A DNA stretch of 64,000 bases from Metapseudomonas resinovorans DSM 21078. Lineage in GTDB: Bacteria; Pseudomonadota; Gammaproteobacteria; Pseudomonadales; Pseudomonadaceae. Positions 17,784-25,564 of the stretch are shown piece after piece (position 1 is the first letter of the stretch; the number at the start of each line of letters is the position of its first letter). The notes under the pieces are model-generated. The model ran no database searches, was not told the origin of the DNA, and worked only from the letters and a program-made list of their open reading frames with translations. Both the position numbers and the translations under genes were made by a program. The stretch covers positions 109,403 to 173,402 of the forward strand of contig NZ_AUIE01000015.1 of assembly GCF_000423545.1 (NCBI RefSeq). The letters are read 5' to 3'.

Positions 17784-18407
17784 ATGACAACGCGCTATAA
17801 CCGCCTCGACAAGGACAACGCCGCCGTACTGCTGGTCGACCACCAGGCCGGCCTGCTGTCACTGGTCCGTGATTTCACCCCCGACGAGTTCAAGAACAAT
17901 GTGCTGGCCCTGGCCGACATCGCCAAGTTCTTCAACCTGCCGACCATCCTCACCACCAGCTTCGAAAGCGGCCCCAACGGCCCGCTGGTACCGGAGCTGA
18001 AAGCGATGTTCCCGGACGCGCCCTACATTCCGCGCCCCGGCCAGATCAACGCCTGGGACAACGAAGACTTCGTCAAAGCCGTCAAGGCCACCGGCAAGAA
18101 GCAACTGATCATCGCGGGCGTGGTGACTGACGTGTGCGTGGCCTTCCCGACCCTGTCGGCCATCGAAGAAGGTTTTGAAGTGTTCGTGGTGACCGACGCT
18201 TCCGGCACCTTCAACCCGGTGGTGCGCGATGCCGCCCTGAACCGCATGAGCCAGGCGGGCGCCCAGCTGATGAACTGGTTCGCCGTGGGTTGCGAGCTGC
18301 ACCGTGACTGGCGCAACGACATCGAAGGCTTCGGCGGCCTGCTGGCGAGCCACTTGCCGGCCTACGCCAACCTGATGCAGAGCTATTCGGCGCTGAACGC
18401 CAAGTAA
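17784..18407 (+). CDS. ycaC: YcaC-like isochorismatase-family hydrolase
   Basis: A 207-residue cysteine hydrolase closely resembling YcaC along its full length. Aspartate 19 (LLVDHQAG) and cysteine 118 (GVVTDVCVAFPTLSAIEEGF) are in the catalytic positions, with PRPGQINAWDNEDFVKAVKATGKKQLI between them. AAGGAAAA precedes ATG 17784. It follows the amidohydrolase by 102 bases and is followed by a strong terminator, so the LysR, amidohydrolase and ycaC genes form one unit. The physiological substrate of YcaC proteins is unknown. Confidence 0.85.
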   Translation: MTTRYNRLDKDNAAVLLVDHQAGLLSLVRDFTPDEFKNNVLALADIAKFFNLPTILTTSFESGPNGPLVPELKAMFPDAPYIPRPGQINAWDNEDFVKAVKATGKKQLIIAGVVTDVCVAFPTLSAIEEGFEVFVVTDASGTFNPVVRDAALNRMSQAGAQLMNWFAVGCELHRDWRNDIEGFGGLLASHLPAYANLMQSYSALNAK

Positions 18408-18423
18408 GTCCGTCGCGGTAAAG

Positions 18424-18457
18424 CAGAAATGCCCGCACTGTGCGGGCATTTCTGTTT
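18424..18457 (+). terminator. Rho-independent terminator after ycaC
   Basis: CAGAAATGCCCGCA (18424-18437), a three-base loop and TGCGGGCATTTCTG (18441-18454) form a perfect 14-bp stem followed by TTT. It lies 17 bases beyond the ycaC stop. Confidence 0.9.
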
Positions 18458-18632
18458 GTGGGTGCGCCCAGCGCCGCAGGCTGTCGCGTCGTGGGTACTT
18501 CGAAACGAGGGCGCCGCCTGAAGCGGTCGCGAATCTCTTGAGGAGTAAGCAAGGAAGACCCCAAGGCAGGCACCGGCCATGTCAAAGGCAGAGTGCCACT
18601 GAAAGACTGAAAAGGGGGGAGACTGCCGACTT

Positions 18633-18658
18633 CCCGCCAGCCTAAACTGGCGGGCATT
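18633..18658 (+). terminator. 8-bp hairpin upstream of solute-binding protein gene
   Basis: CCCGCCAG (18633-18640) and CTGGCGGG (18647-18654) flank a six-base loop and are followed by CATTTCTG, the same tail as the terminator at 18424. It sits 27 bases before the next start codon, so it may be a second transcript end or a leader hairpin. Confidence 0.45.
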
Positions 18659-18680
18659 TCTGCAAGGCTCTTGCCCTTCC

Positions 18681-19451
18681 ATGCCAATCCCGCTGGTTAC
18701 ATGCCGTTGTCGAGCACAGCGTTTCGTCACGCTGTTGCTCGCTGTTTTCTGGCTGCAGTCCGGGCTGGCCGCTGAGCCGGCGGAATACCTCATCGGCGTG
18801 GAGCAGGTGGACTATTACCCGATCTACTCCGCCGTAGCGCCGGACTACCCGTACCGTGGCTACGCCCGCGATCTGCTGGACCTGTTCGCGGCGCGGGAGA
18901 ACCTGCACTTCACCTACGTGGCGCTGCCGGTGCGGCGCCTGTCCCATGGCTACCTGACGGGTCGGCTCGACCTGGTCTTCCCTGACAATCCGCGCTGGGA
19001 GGCGGCGCACAAGCCGTCCCACATCGCTTATTCACAGCCGGTGCTGCAGTTCCAGGATGTCATGCTGGTATTGCCCGAGCGCAAGGGCCAGCCGCGTGAG
19101 AACTTCCATCGGCTTGGCTTCGTTCGCGGTTTCACGCCGTGGAAATTCCAGGACGACATCGCCGCCGGACGGGTTGTTATCGAGGAGGCGCCCAACCCGG
19201 AAGGGCTGATCCATATGGTCCTGGCCGGCCATATAGACGCCGCCAACATGGCGCAGCAAGTGGCGCACTTTCACCTCAAGCGTGAGGGGCGGGCGAACGA
19301 CCTGGTGGTGGAGCCCGGCTTGCTGCCGCTCCGCGACAGCTTCTATCACCTGTCGAGCATTCGGCATCCGGAGCTGATCCACCGCTTCGATGCTTTTCTT
19401 CAGCGAGAGCAGCAGGCGATTCAGGCGTTGAAGGCCAAGTACGGCTTGTGA
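18681..19451 (+). CDS. Exported solute-binding-protein family 3 (transporter substrate-binding domain)
   Basis: A 256-residue protein with a signal peptide (LLLAVFWLQSGLA, cleavage before AEPA) and a periplasmic binding fold (YLIGVEQVDYYPIYS, YRGYARDLLDLFAARENLHFTYVALPVRRL, RLDLVFPDNPRW). Proteins of this type without a neighbouring permease are common in Pseudomonas and often act as stand-alone sensors. No permease adjoins this one. It ends 13 bases before the convergent LysR gene. Confidence 0.75.
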   Translation: MPIPLVTCRCRAQRFVTLLLAVFWLQSGLAAEPAEYLIGVEQVDYYPIYSAVAPDYPYRGYARDLLDLFAARENLHFTYVALPVRRLSHGYLTGRLDLVFPDNPRWEAAHKPSHIAYSQPVLQFQDVMLVLPERKGQPRENFHRLGFVRGFTPWKFQDDIAAGRVVIEEAPNPEGLIHMVLAGHIDAANMAQQVAHFHLKREGRANDLVVEPGLLPLRDSFYHLSSIRHPELIHRFDAFLQREQQAIQALKAKYGL

Positions 19452-19464
19452 GCGGTGTTCGGCG

Positions 19465-20367
19465 TCAGGCTACGTCGAACACGTCCATCAATTCCGCCAG
19501 AAAGGTGCTCACCAACTCGCTCTGCCGGGTGGAGCGCCTCACCGCCACGTGGAACTGCACCTCATAGCGCAGTTGCGCCGGATCGAGCGCGCGGAGTTGC
19601 TCCAGTTCCACATGCCGCGCCGCATAGTGCTGTGGCAGAAAGCCCAGGTGCTGGCCGGAGAGAATCAGCAAAGCGGCGCCGTCCATGCTGTCGGTGAGGG
19701 CGGTCAAGCGGTCGATGGCGGCAGGCGCTGGCATTTCCGGCAACGGGTGGCTGGGCCAGACCCATTCGTGCTCGGCCACGTCCTGGCTGGCGAGCGAGCC
19801 CGCCTGTTCGTAGAGCGGGTGCGAGGAGCCGCAATAGGCAATCTGCGTTTCAGAGAACAGCGAGAAGTAGTCGAGGCTGTCGTGCCGCCGCCAGAAGTAG
19901 CCGATGGCAAGGTCGAGGTGGCCGTTCACCAGTTTTTCTTCGAGGAAGGACGACGACAGTTCGGTGAACTGGAAATACAGCCCCTGGTTCCGCGCGCGCA
20001 GACGGGCGATGGCCTGGGCGACTTTCTTGTTGGCGGTCGGGTCGATCTGCCCGAGCAGGCCGACATTCAGCGTGCCGGTGAGCGTGCGGTTGATGTGCTG
20101 CACTTCCAGGCGGAAGCCTTCGGCTGCAGCCAGCAGACGGCGCGCCGCTTCGACGAACTGGCTGCCTTTGGCGGTGAGGGCGAAACCGGCCCGGCCGCGT
20201 TGGCACAGGCGGAATCCCACGCGGGTTTCCAGAGAGGCCAGTTGCGCACTGATGGTGGGTTGCGAGGTGTTGAGCGCGGTCTGCGCCGCCGAAATACCGC
20301 CCGCTTCGACAACGGCGAGAAAGATGCGGATCAAGCGGATATCCAGCTCGGATACGTTCCCCAGCAT
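19465..20367 (-). CDS. LysR-family regulator, probably of the NCS1 permease/nitrilase operon
   Basis: A 300-residue LysR protein (helix-turn-helix in GGISAAQTALNTSQPTISAQLASLETRVGFRLC; effector domain from about residue 93). It is divergent from the NCS1 permease gene across a 310-base gap that contains the palindrome CATAGA-N6-TCTATG 22 bases before its own start. This is the classic LysR layout of a regulator beside its target and self-repression site. Confidence 0.85.
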   Translation of the reverse strand: MLGNVSELDIRLIRIFLAVVEAGGISAAQTALNTSQPTISAQLASLETRVGFRLCQRGRAGFALTAKGSQFVEAARRLLAAAEGFRLEVQHINRTLTGTLNVGLLGQIDPTANKKVAQAIARLRARNQGLYFQFTELSSSFLEEKLVNGHLDLAIGYFWRRHDSLDYFSLFSETQIAYCGSSHPLYEQAGSLASQDVAEHEWVWPSHPLPEMPAPAAIDRLTALTDSMDGAALLILSGQHLGFLPQHYAARHVELEQLRALDPAQLRYEVQFHVAVRRSTRQSELVSTFLAELMDVFDVA

Positions 20368-20388
20368 GCAGCCTCCGAAAGTTAATTA

Positions 20389-20406
20389 CATAGAGTCCAG
20401 TCTATG
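20389..20406. promoter_or_regulatory. CATAGA-N6-TCTATG palindrome, candidate LysR operator
   Basis: A perfect 6+6 bp inverted repeat in the gap between the divergent LysR and NCS1 permease genes. The T-N11-A pattern of LysR sites is contained in it. The remainder of the gap (20407-20677) shows nothing else I can name. Confidence 0.55.
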
Positions 20407-20677
20407 TGAACAGTTGGCCCGCGCTATTTTAAGCGCCTGCCGGGGCGCCTAGATTGCGGCTTCAGCGGCAGGGCTGATAGCCAGCAGGGATAAGGGCAGG
20501 AGCCAGGTCGCGGGCGCGCCATCATAGGGCGCGTTCGGAGGCGTTCGCCACAGGGTTTGGGCAGCGCTACCTCACCCAACATAGATGAAGTCGATGTATG
20601 GCAGGGGCCTTGCGTAGCCGCTGACCGCATCCTCACAAGAACAACAGTTCGCTCGACCGAGAGCGAAGGAGCATCCC

Positions 20678-22177
20678 ATGTCAGGGTCCACCCAGCCCGC
20701 CCAGGCGGCTGAAGCCAAAGGCGGCCTGGCCATCGAAGGCCACTCGATCGACTACATTCCCGAATCCGAGCGCCATGCCCGGCTTAGCAGCCAGGGGCCA
20801 TTCTGGTTCCTCGGCAACTTCCATTTCTTCACCATCTCCATCGGCTTCGTCGGCCCGAGCCTCGGGCTGTCCGCCCTGTGGACAACCCTGGCCGGTGCGC
20901 TGGGCATCATGTTCGGCACTCTGTTCATGGCCTTCCACGGTTCCCAGGGGCCGGAGATGGGGCTGCCGCAGATGATCCAGTCGCGCGCGCAGTTCGGTTA
21001 TCGCGGGGTGGTGCTGGCGTTGTTGGCGACCATGTTCGTGTTCGTCGGCTTCAACGTGGTGAACGTCTCGCTGATCATCGATGGCCTGAACAACGTCTTC
21101 GGGCTGGACCCCATCCCCGTGGCTTGCGGGGTGATCGCCATCGGCGCGCTGCTGGCGATTTACGGCCACGACCTGATGCACAAGGCCTTCAAGTGGGCGC
21201 TGATGCTGACCTTGCCGCTCTATGCGCTGGTGACTGTCGCACTGATGTTCGGTGCCGGGCAGGTGGAGACGGCCGAACCGGCCAGCCTCGGTTTCAGCTG
21301 GGTCGCCTTTGCCACCCAGTTCGCCATCGCCGCCAGCTACAACATCTCCTACGCGCCCTATGTGTCCGACTACTCGCGCTACCTGCCGAAGAACACCAGC
21401 CGGCCCAAGCTGATCGCCGCGGTGTTTCTCGGTGCCTCCCTGTCGGGCGCGTGGATGATCGGCCTCGGCGCCTGGCTCGCGCAGTTGCTGCAGGCGTCCG
21501 ACGCGCTGGTGGCGCTGGACCGCGTGGGTACTTCCCTCATGCCGGGGCTGGGCCATGTGCTGGTGCTGGTGTCGGTGGTGGGCTTCCTGCCGGTGATCGC
21601 GCTCAACACCTACAGCGCCATGCTGACCCTGCTTACCGGGATCGACTCCATTCGCCGCATCGACCCCACGCCGCGCGCACGGGTGCTGTCGATATGCGTC
21701 ATCACGCTGGTGGTCCTGGCCTGCGTGCTGTCTATCCGCGGGAACGGCATTTCCATCCTCAACACCTTCCTGGTGCTGATGCTCTACTTCCTGGTGCCCT
21801 GGACCGCCGTGAACCTGGTGGACTACTTCTTCGTGCGCAAGGGCCGTTATGCGATCCCGCACTTCTTCACGCCCAAGGGTATGTATGGCGCCTGGCAACT
21901 GCGGGGCATCGTCGCTTACGTGGTGGGCTTCGCCTGCATGGTCCCGTTCTTCTTCATCTTCGATGCCGCCGCCGGCCAGGAAGTCTTCGTCGGCCCCATG
22001 GCGCGCCTGCTGGACGGCGTGGATATCGCCTGGCTGGTGGGGCTGCTGGTCTCCGGCCTGACCTACTTCATCCTCAGCCGCTCGCTCGACCTGGAAGGCG
22101 AACGACGCCTCATCGACAGCCTCAGCGAGCGCGACATTCTCGCCATCGCCCGACCGGGCGCGGACCCGGCGCAGTGA
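20678..22177 (+). CDS. NCS1-family nucleobase/hydantoin-type permease
   Basis: A 499-residue membrane protein with about twelve hydrophobic segments and the NCS1 layout: soluble N terminus (YIPESERHA), GPSLGLSALWTTLAGALGIMFGT, GSQGPEMGLPQMIQSRAQFGYRG and ISYAPYVSDYSRYLP. NCS1 proteins import purines, pyrimidines, allantoin, hydantoins or thiamine precursors with Na+ or H+. The downstream gene encodes a carbon-nitrogen hydrolase 25 bases away, suggesting that the imported compound is hydrolysed as a nitrogen source. Substrate not determinable. Confidence 0.88.
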   Translation: MSGSTQPAQAAEAKGGLAIEGHSIDYIPESERHARLSSQGPFWFLGNFHFFTISIGFVGPSLGLSALWTTLAGALGIMFGTLFMAFHGSQGPEMGLPQMIQSRAQFGYRGVVLALLATMFVFVGFNVVNVSLIIDGLNNVFGLDPIPVACGVIAIGALLAIYGHDLMHKAFKWALMLTLPLYALVTVALMFGAGQVETAEPASLGFSWVAFATQFAIAASYNISYAPYVSDYSRYLPKNTSRPKLIAAVFLGASLSGAWMIGLGAWLAQLLQASDALVALDRVGTSLMPGLGHVLVLVSVVGFLPVIALNTYSAMLTLLTGIDSIRRIDPTPRARVLSICVITLVVLACVLSIRGNGISILNTFLVLMLYFLVPWTAVNLVDYFFVRKGRYAIPHFFTPKGMYGAWQLRGIVAYVVGFACMVPFFFIFDAAAGQEVFVGPMARLLDGVDIAWLVGLLVSGLTYFILSRSLDLEGERRLIDSLSERDILAIARPGADPAQ

Positions 22178-22202
22178 CGGAAACAGCAGGGAGTACAACC
22201 CA

Positions 22203-23048
22203 GTGAACGCCTCCAGAAACATCCCGGTAGCCTGTTGCCAGCTGGCGCCGAAAGTCGGCGATCTCGCCCACAACCGCCGCATCACCGAGCGGGCCATCCG
22301 CGCGGCGGCGCTGCAGGGCGCCCAGGTGGTGGTGCTGCCGGAACTGGTGCAGAGCGGGTACGTCTTCCGCGACCTGGCGGAGGCGCTGACCCTGGCCGAG
22401 CCGCTGGACGGGCCGACCCTGCAACTGTGGCAGGCCCTTGCCCGCGAGCTGGAGATCGTCATTGTCGGCGGTTTCTGCGAGCGGCTGGATGCACAGCGGG
22501 TCGCCAACAGTGCGGCCCTGGTGGACGCCACGGGTGTGCGCGCGATTTACCGCAAGGCCCACCTGTGGGACGCCGAGAACGCCATCTTCACCGCCGGCAG
22601 CGAACCGCCGCCGGTGGTGGAAACCGCCTTCGGGCGGATCGGCGTGATGGTCTGCTACGACCTGGAATTCCCCGAATGGGTGCGCCTGCCCGCACTGGCC
22701 GGCGCGGACCTGCTCTGTGCACCGGTCAACTGGCCGGACGGCCCGCGCCCGCCCATCGAGCGCCCGGCCGAAGTGGTGCGCGTGCAGGCCAATGCCGCAG
22801 TCAATCGCCTCTTCATCGCCGCCTGCGACCGTCATGGAACGGAGCGCGGGGTGAACTGGGTGCACGGCTCGGTCATCGTCGACCCGGACGGCTACCCGTT
22901 GGCCGGGCCGGCCGAGGAGGGCGGGGAACAGATCCTGATGGCCACCCTGAAGCTGGACGACGCGCGCAACAAACGCATCAGCCAGCACAACCACCTGCAC
23001 GACGACCGCCGCCCGGAGTTGTATGGAGTGGCTGGATTGCTGGAGTAG
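22203..23048 (+). CDS. Nitrilase-superfamily carbon-nitrogen hydrolase
   Basis: A 281-residue enzyme starting at GTG 22203 with GGGAG 10 bases before it. The catalytic triad of the superfamily is visible: glutamate 47 (VVVLPELVQSG), lysine 118 (IYRKAHLWD) and cysteine 151 (VMVCYDLEFPEW). Members hydrolyse amides, N-carbamoyl groups or nitriles. It is co-transcribed with the NCS1 permease, so an imported ureide, hydantoin product or amide is the likely substrate. Confidence 0.88.
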   Translation: MNASRNIPVACCQLAPKVGDLAHNRRITERAIRAAALQGAQVVVLPELVQSGYVFRDLAEALTLAEPLDGPTLQLWQALARELEIVIVGGFCERLDAQRVANSAALVDATGVRAIYRKAHLWDAENAIFTAGSEPPPVVETAFGRIGVMVCYDLEFPEWVRLPALAGADLLCAPVNWPDGPRPPIERPAEVVRVQANAAVNRLFIAACDRHGTERGVNWVHGSVIVDPDGYPLAGPAEEGGEQILMATLKLDDARNKRISQHNHLHDDRRPELYGVAGLLE

Positions 23049-23061
23049 CTGGCGGCATTCC

Positions 23062-23120
23062 TGTAGGAGCGAGCTTGCTCGCGAACGGGGATCCCTTCGC
23101 GAGCAGGGCTCGTTCTTACG
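23062..23120. repeat. REP pair, TGTAGGAGCGAGCTTGCTCGCGAA type
   Basis: A complete unit starting at 23062 (palindrome GCGAGCTTGCTCGC) and a degenerate inverted unit ending near 23120 (TTCGCGAGCAGGGCTCG). It lies between the stops of two convergent genes. This is the best-known Pseudomonas REP type. Confidence 0.8.
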
Positions 23121-23132
23121 AAGTTTGTTTGC

Positions 23133-23435
23133 CTAATCCGCTATCGCATCTGCAACGGCGGCTTGGGACGGAGACTGCTGCTCCTTGATGCAGAACAGGA
23201 CCATATGGAAGTCGGCGTGCCATTCCGACTCGCAGCGGCTGCGAATCGCTCCGCTGTAGCCGGCGACCGCGTCAGCCGCTTCACGTTGTTCCTCCAGGCA
23301 GTAGGCGCGCATGGCGTCACCGCTCCATTTTTCCAGGCAATGCGCCTGAATGGCCGACTCGCTGGCCTGGGTGCTGGAAATACAGATGGCTGAAAGGCAA
23401 GTGGCAGTGGCAATCAAGTGCTTTCTGTACGGCAT
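23133..23435 (-). CDS. Small exported cysteine-containing protein, unknown function
   Basis: A 100-residue protein with a signal peptide (cleavage near STQA before SESA). The mature part has four cysteines in the repeated pattern CLEKW, CLEEQ, CESEW and CIKEQ, each within a short amphipathic helix, which suggests two disulfide bonds. I do not recognise a named family. No operon partner. Confidence 0.6.
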   Translation of the reverse strand: MPYRKHLIATATCLSAICISSTQASESAIQAHCLEKWSGDAMRAYCLEEQREAADAVAGYSGAIRSRCESEWHADFHMVLFCIKEQQSPSQAAVADAIAD

Positions 23436-23715
23436 GGTTGGGCTCGCGCTCCCCTGGGAAGGTCGGCTCTCCTGGCCAGCGAATTACCGGATGCAGTGAT
23501 TGGAAATCCTGGATGCGCTGTGCGCGGAGCCCTGATCAACGCTGCTCCTGTGCACAGTGGTGGTGCAGTCTAGTACAGCGTGGGCGGCAGGGTTCCGAGG
23601 TCGGATGTCGCAACCGGACAGACGGCGGGTGAAAAGAACGGTGATCGGTCAACGCAGGCTGGAACTCGTTTCACGGGCCGCACTCTGAGGGAAACGCAAA
23701 CACCAAGGAGTCACC

Positions 23716-24042
23716 ATGCGTTTCCGCATCACCGCTGCAACCCTCGTCCTCATTGCCCTTCCTTGCACATCGGTCTTGGCACGGGATGATCACGATGACC
23801 TGCTGCGAAACCTCATCTCCACCGGCGCCACGACGGCCTCCACCTACCTGACCAGCGGCGGCGACGACAAAGTCGTCGGCCCGGTGCAAGACGACGCCAG
23901 CAGCTTCATCGCCAGCGAGGGCGAGATTCGCGGGCCGTACCTCGAAGCGGAGCTGCAACGGCTTCGTAGCGAGAATCCTGAGCTGCAAGCGCGCAGTGAC
24001 CTGGAGCTGGCGGGGGCGATCCTGGCGGCTGAGCCGCGCTGA
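23716..24042 (+). CDS. DUF2388-family exported protein
   Basis: A 108-residue protein with a signal peptide (ALPCTSVLA, cleavage before RDDHDD). The stretch DDKVVGPVQDDASSFIASEGEIRGPYLEAELQRLR and the ending LELAGAILA match the DUF2388 family, which is largely confined to Pseudomonas and often occurs in tandem copies. Only one copy is visible here. AAGGAG precedes ATG 23716. Function unknown; periplasmic location expected. Confidence 0.75.
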   Translation: MRFRITAATLVLIALPCTSVLARDDHDDLLRNLISTGATTASTYLTSGGDDKVVGPVQDDASSFIASEGEIRGPYLEAELQRLRSENPELQARSDLELAGAILAAEPR

Positions 24043-24262
24043 TCGGGCACAGGAATCCCAAGCGCCTTTCGCAGCTCAGCTTGGCGTTGTTCCGCCTTGG
24101 TCGACCTGGGCTTCGGCCTGGGTCACCAGGTCGTATCGGTGGAAACGCAGCACGCCTTTCGGTCGTGCGTCCGCCAGGCCGTTCGCCATCAGCCAGTCCG
24201 GCCATTGCAGCCACGGGTAATCGCCTGTGGCCGACCTCAGGATCTGACGGATGTGAAGGAGT

Positions 24263-25019
24263 TCACACGTCGCCGTCTTTCATCTCCCGGCCTTCAAATG
24301 CCGATTGAACGGCCTCCACGACGCGCTCTGCCAGGCGCTCATCGTCGAGTCGCGGGTACTCCCTCTTGAGCTTGCCGGAGACGTTCCAGCCGTTCTCCTT
24401 GATGGCACGAATGATGCGGTTCGAATCCTGGCCTGGCATCTCCACGACTTCTTTGAGCCGCTCCTTGGCGAGCTGAAAGATCACCAGGACTCTGGCTTCT
24501 TCGGCCATCTCCGTTCGAATCGTATGCTCGACGACTCGCGCGGTGTATAGAACGTGAGTGGTCAGATCCGGATAGCGCCAGGCAAAGCGCGCATCGTCGT
24601 AGTCGTCGAACACGAAGTTGCTGGGAGTACCGTCCTCGTAGGTAACGAGTTCGCTAAACCGATAGGACGTCGCATAGCGCCGCATGAATGGGCGCGAGAA
24701 CACCTCGAGCGCTTTGTCGTAGCCGGCACGAAATTCGGTTGAACTCGTGATGGTTGAAGAGACCGGCAGTATCACGCCATTCGGGACAGCATTGTCTCGA
24801 ACGAGGGTGTCGTTGATCAGGAAGCGACGAATCCGTCCGTTGCCATCCCGCATGGGATGGATGTAGACGAAGCCAAATGCTAAAGCCGCGGCTCGCGCTA
24901 GCGACTCGGCGCCCCGGGTCGCGGTTCGCACGCACCGTGCCGATCACCGAGTCGACGCGTAGAGGTTGTGCCGGTTCGACCCCGTAGCGGGCCGCCAGAG
25001 CTTTGAAGCCGACCTGCAT
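24263..25019 (-). pseudogene. Fic-family gene with internal deletion and frame change
   Basis: Residues 1 to about 30 (MQVGFKALAARYGVEPAQPL to GTVR) are read from 25019 in one frame. At about 24930 the reading must shift by one base to continue as ATRGAESLARAAALAFGFVYIHPMRDGNGRIRRF, the Fic catalytic core with the HPMRDGNGR motif, which runs to the stop at 24263. Full Fic proteins with this C terminus are about 500 residues as I recall; here some 270 residues between the first block and the core are gone. The AMP-transferase motif is intact, but the helices in front of it are missing, so a functional enzyme is unlikely. Confidence 0.65.
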
Positions 25020-25564
25020 GGAAGAAATCCTCTACCGGGAACCTGAAAACGTTACTGGATGGAATACGTTAGTCGAAAACGCTAACCGATGCTCGGTGCG
25101 CAAAAAGGCTACCAGTTGCTTATTTTTGCTACTAAACCAGGCTTTTTGCACAAAAACGTTACTCGGGGCGCGTTTCCAACCCACGCCGGAGGGCAAAGCC
25201 ATCTGGCGGGCGACCATCATCAGTGAAATCGACTGGTCGCACCGCTTCACGCTGTTGCGGCTGCCTCCCGCGCTGGTCGGCGTTGATCGCGGCCTGGCGG
25301 TCCTGGGCTATCTCATTTTTTGGGGGGGCCGTACAGGCGAAGATCGTTATTGAGAACGGCGGCAGATCCATTCTCCTGCCCCCTTTCTCTCTAACCAAGC
25401 ACGACCGGCGCCCGCTCCAGCAAACGCGCGCATTCATTCAGCGGCAGCCACGCCTTCCCGTCCACCAATAACGCAGCGATGGCTACGCCCTGGTGGCCGG
25501 TGGAAACCTGCGTGGCACTCCCACACCGGTGGGCTGGGGGGGACGGGTCGACAGCGCCTTCCGT
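25020..25564. other. Decayed stretch between the Fic remnant and the TonB receptor
   Basis: No full gene is supported. On the minus strand, about 25396-25485 reads as a protein-like tail, VAIAALLVDGKAWLPLNECARLLERAPVVLG, ending in a stop at the GTTAG near 25396, with no recognisable beginning. A run of seven G (near 25322-25328) and another near 25531 flank it. On the plus strand 25180-25330 also has a protein-like bias without a start. Base composition around 25060-25160 is more A+T rich than its neighbours. The picture is of a deletion scar with fragments of lost genes. Confidence 0.4.

Noticed and set aside
15333..17843. 836-codon minus-strand open frame opposite the amidohydrolase
   Set aside because: It is the shadow of a high-GC coding gene; the plus-strand amidohydrolase has a Tat signal, metal motifs and a ribosome-binding site.
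20681..22531. 616-codon minus-strand open frame opposite the NCS1 permease
   Set aside because: Composition is His/Gln/Asp-rich nonsense typical of the antisense of a membrane protein; no domain is visible.
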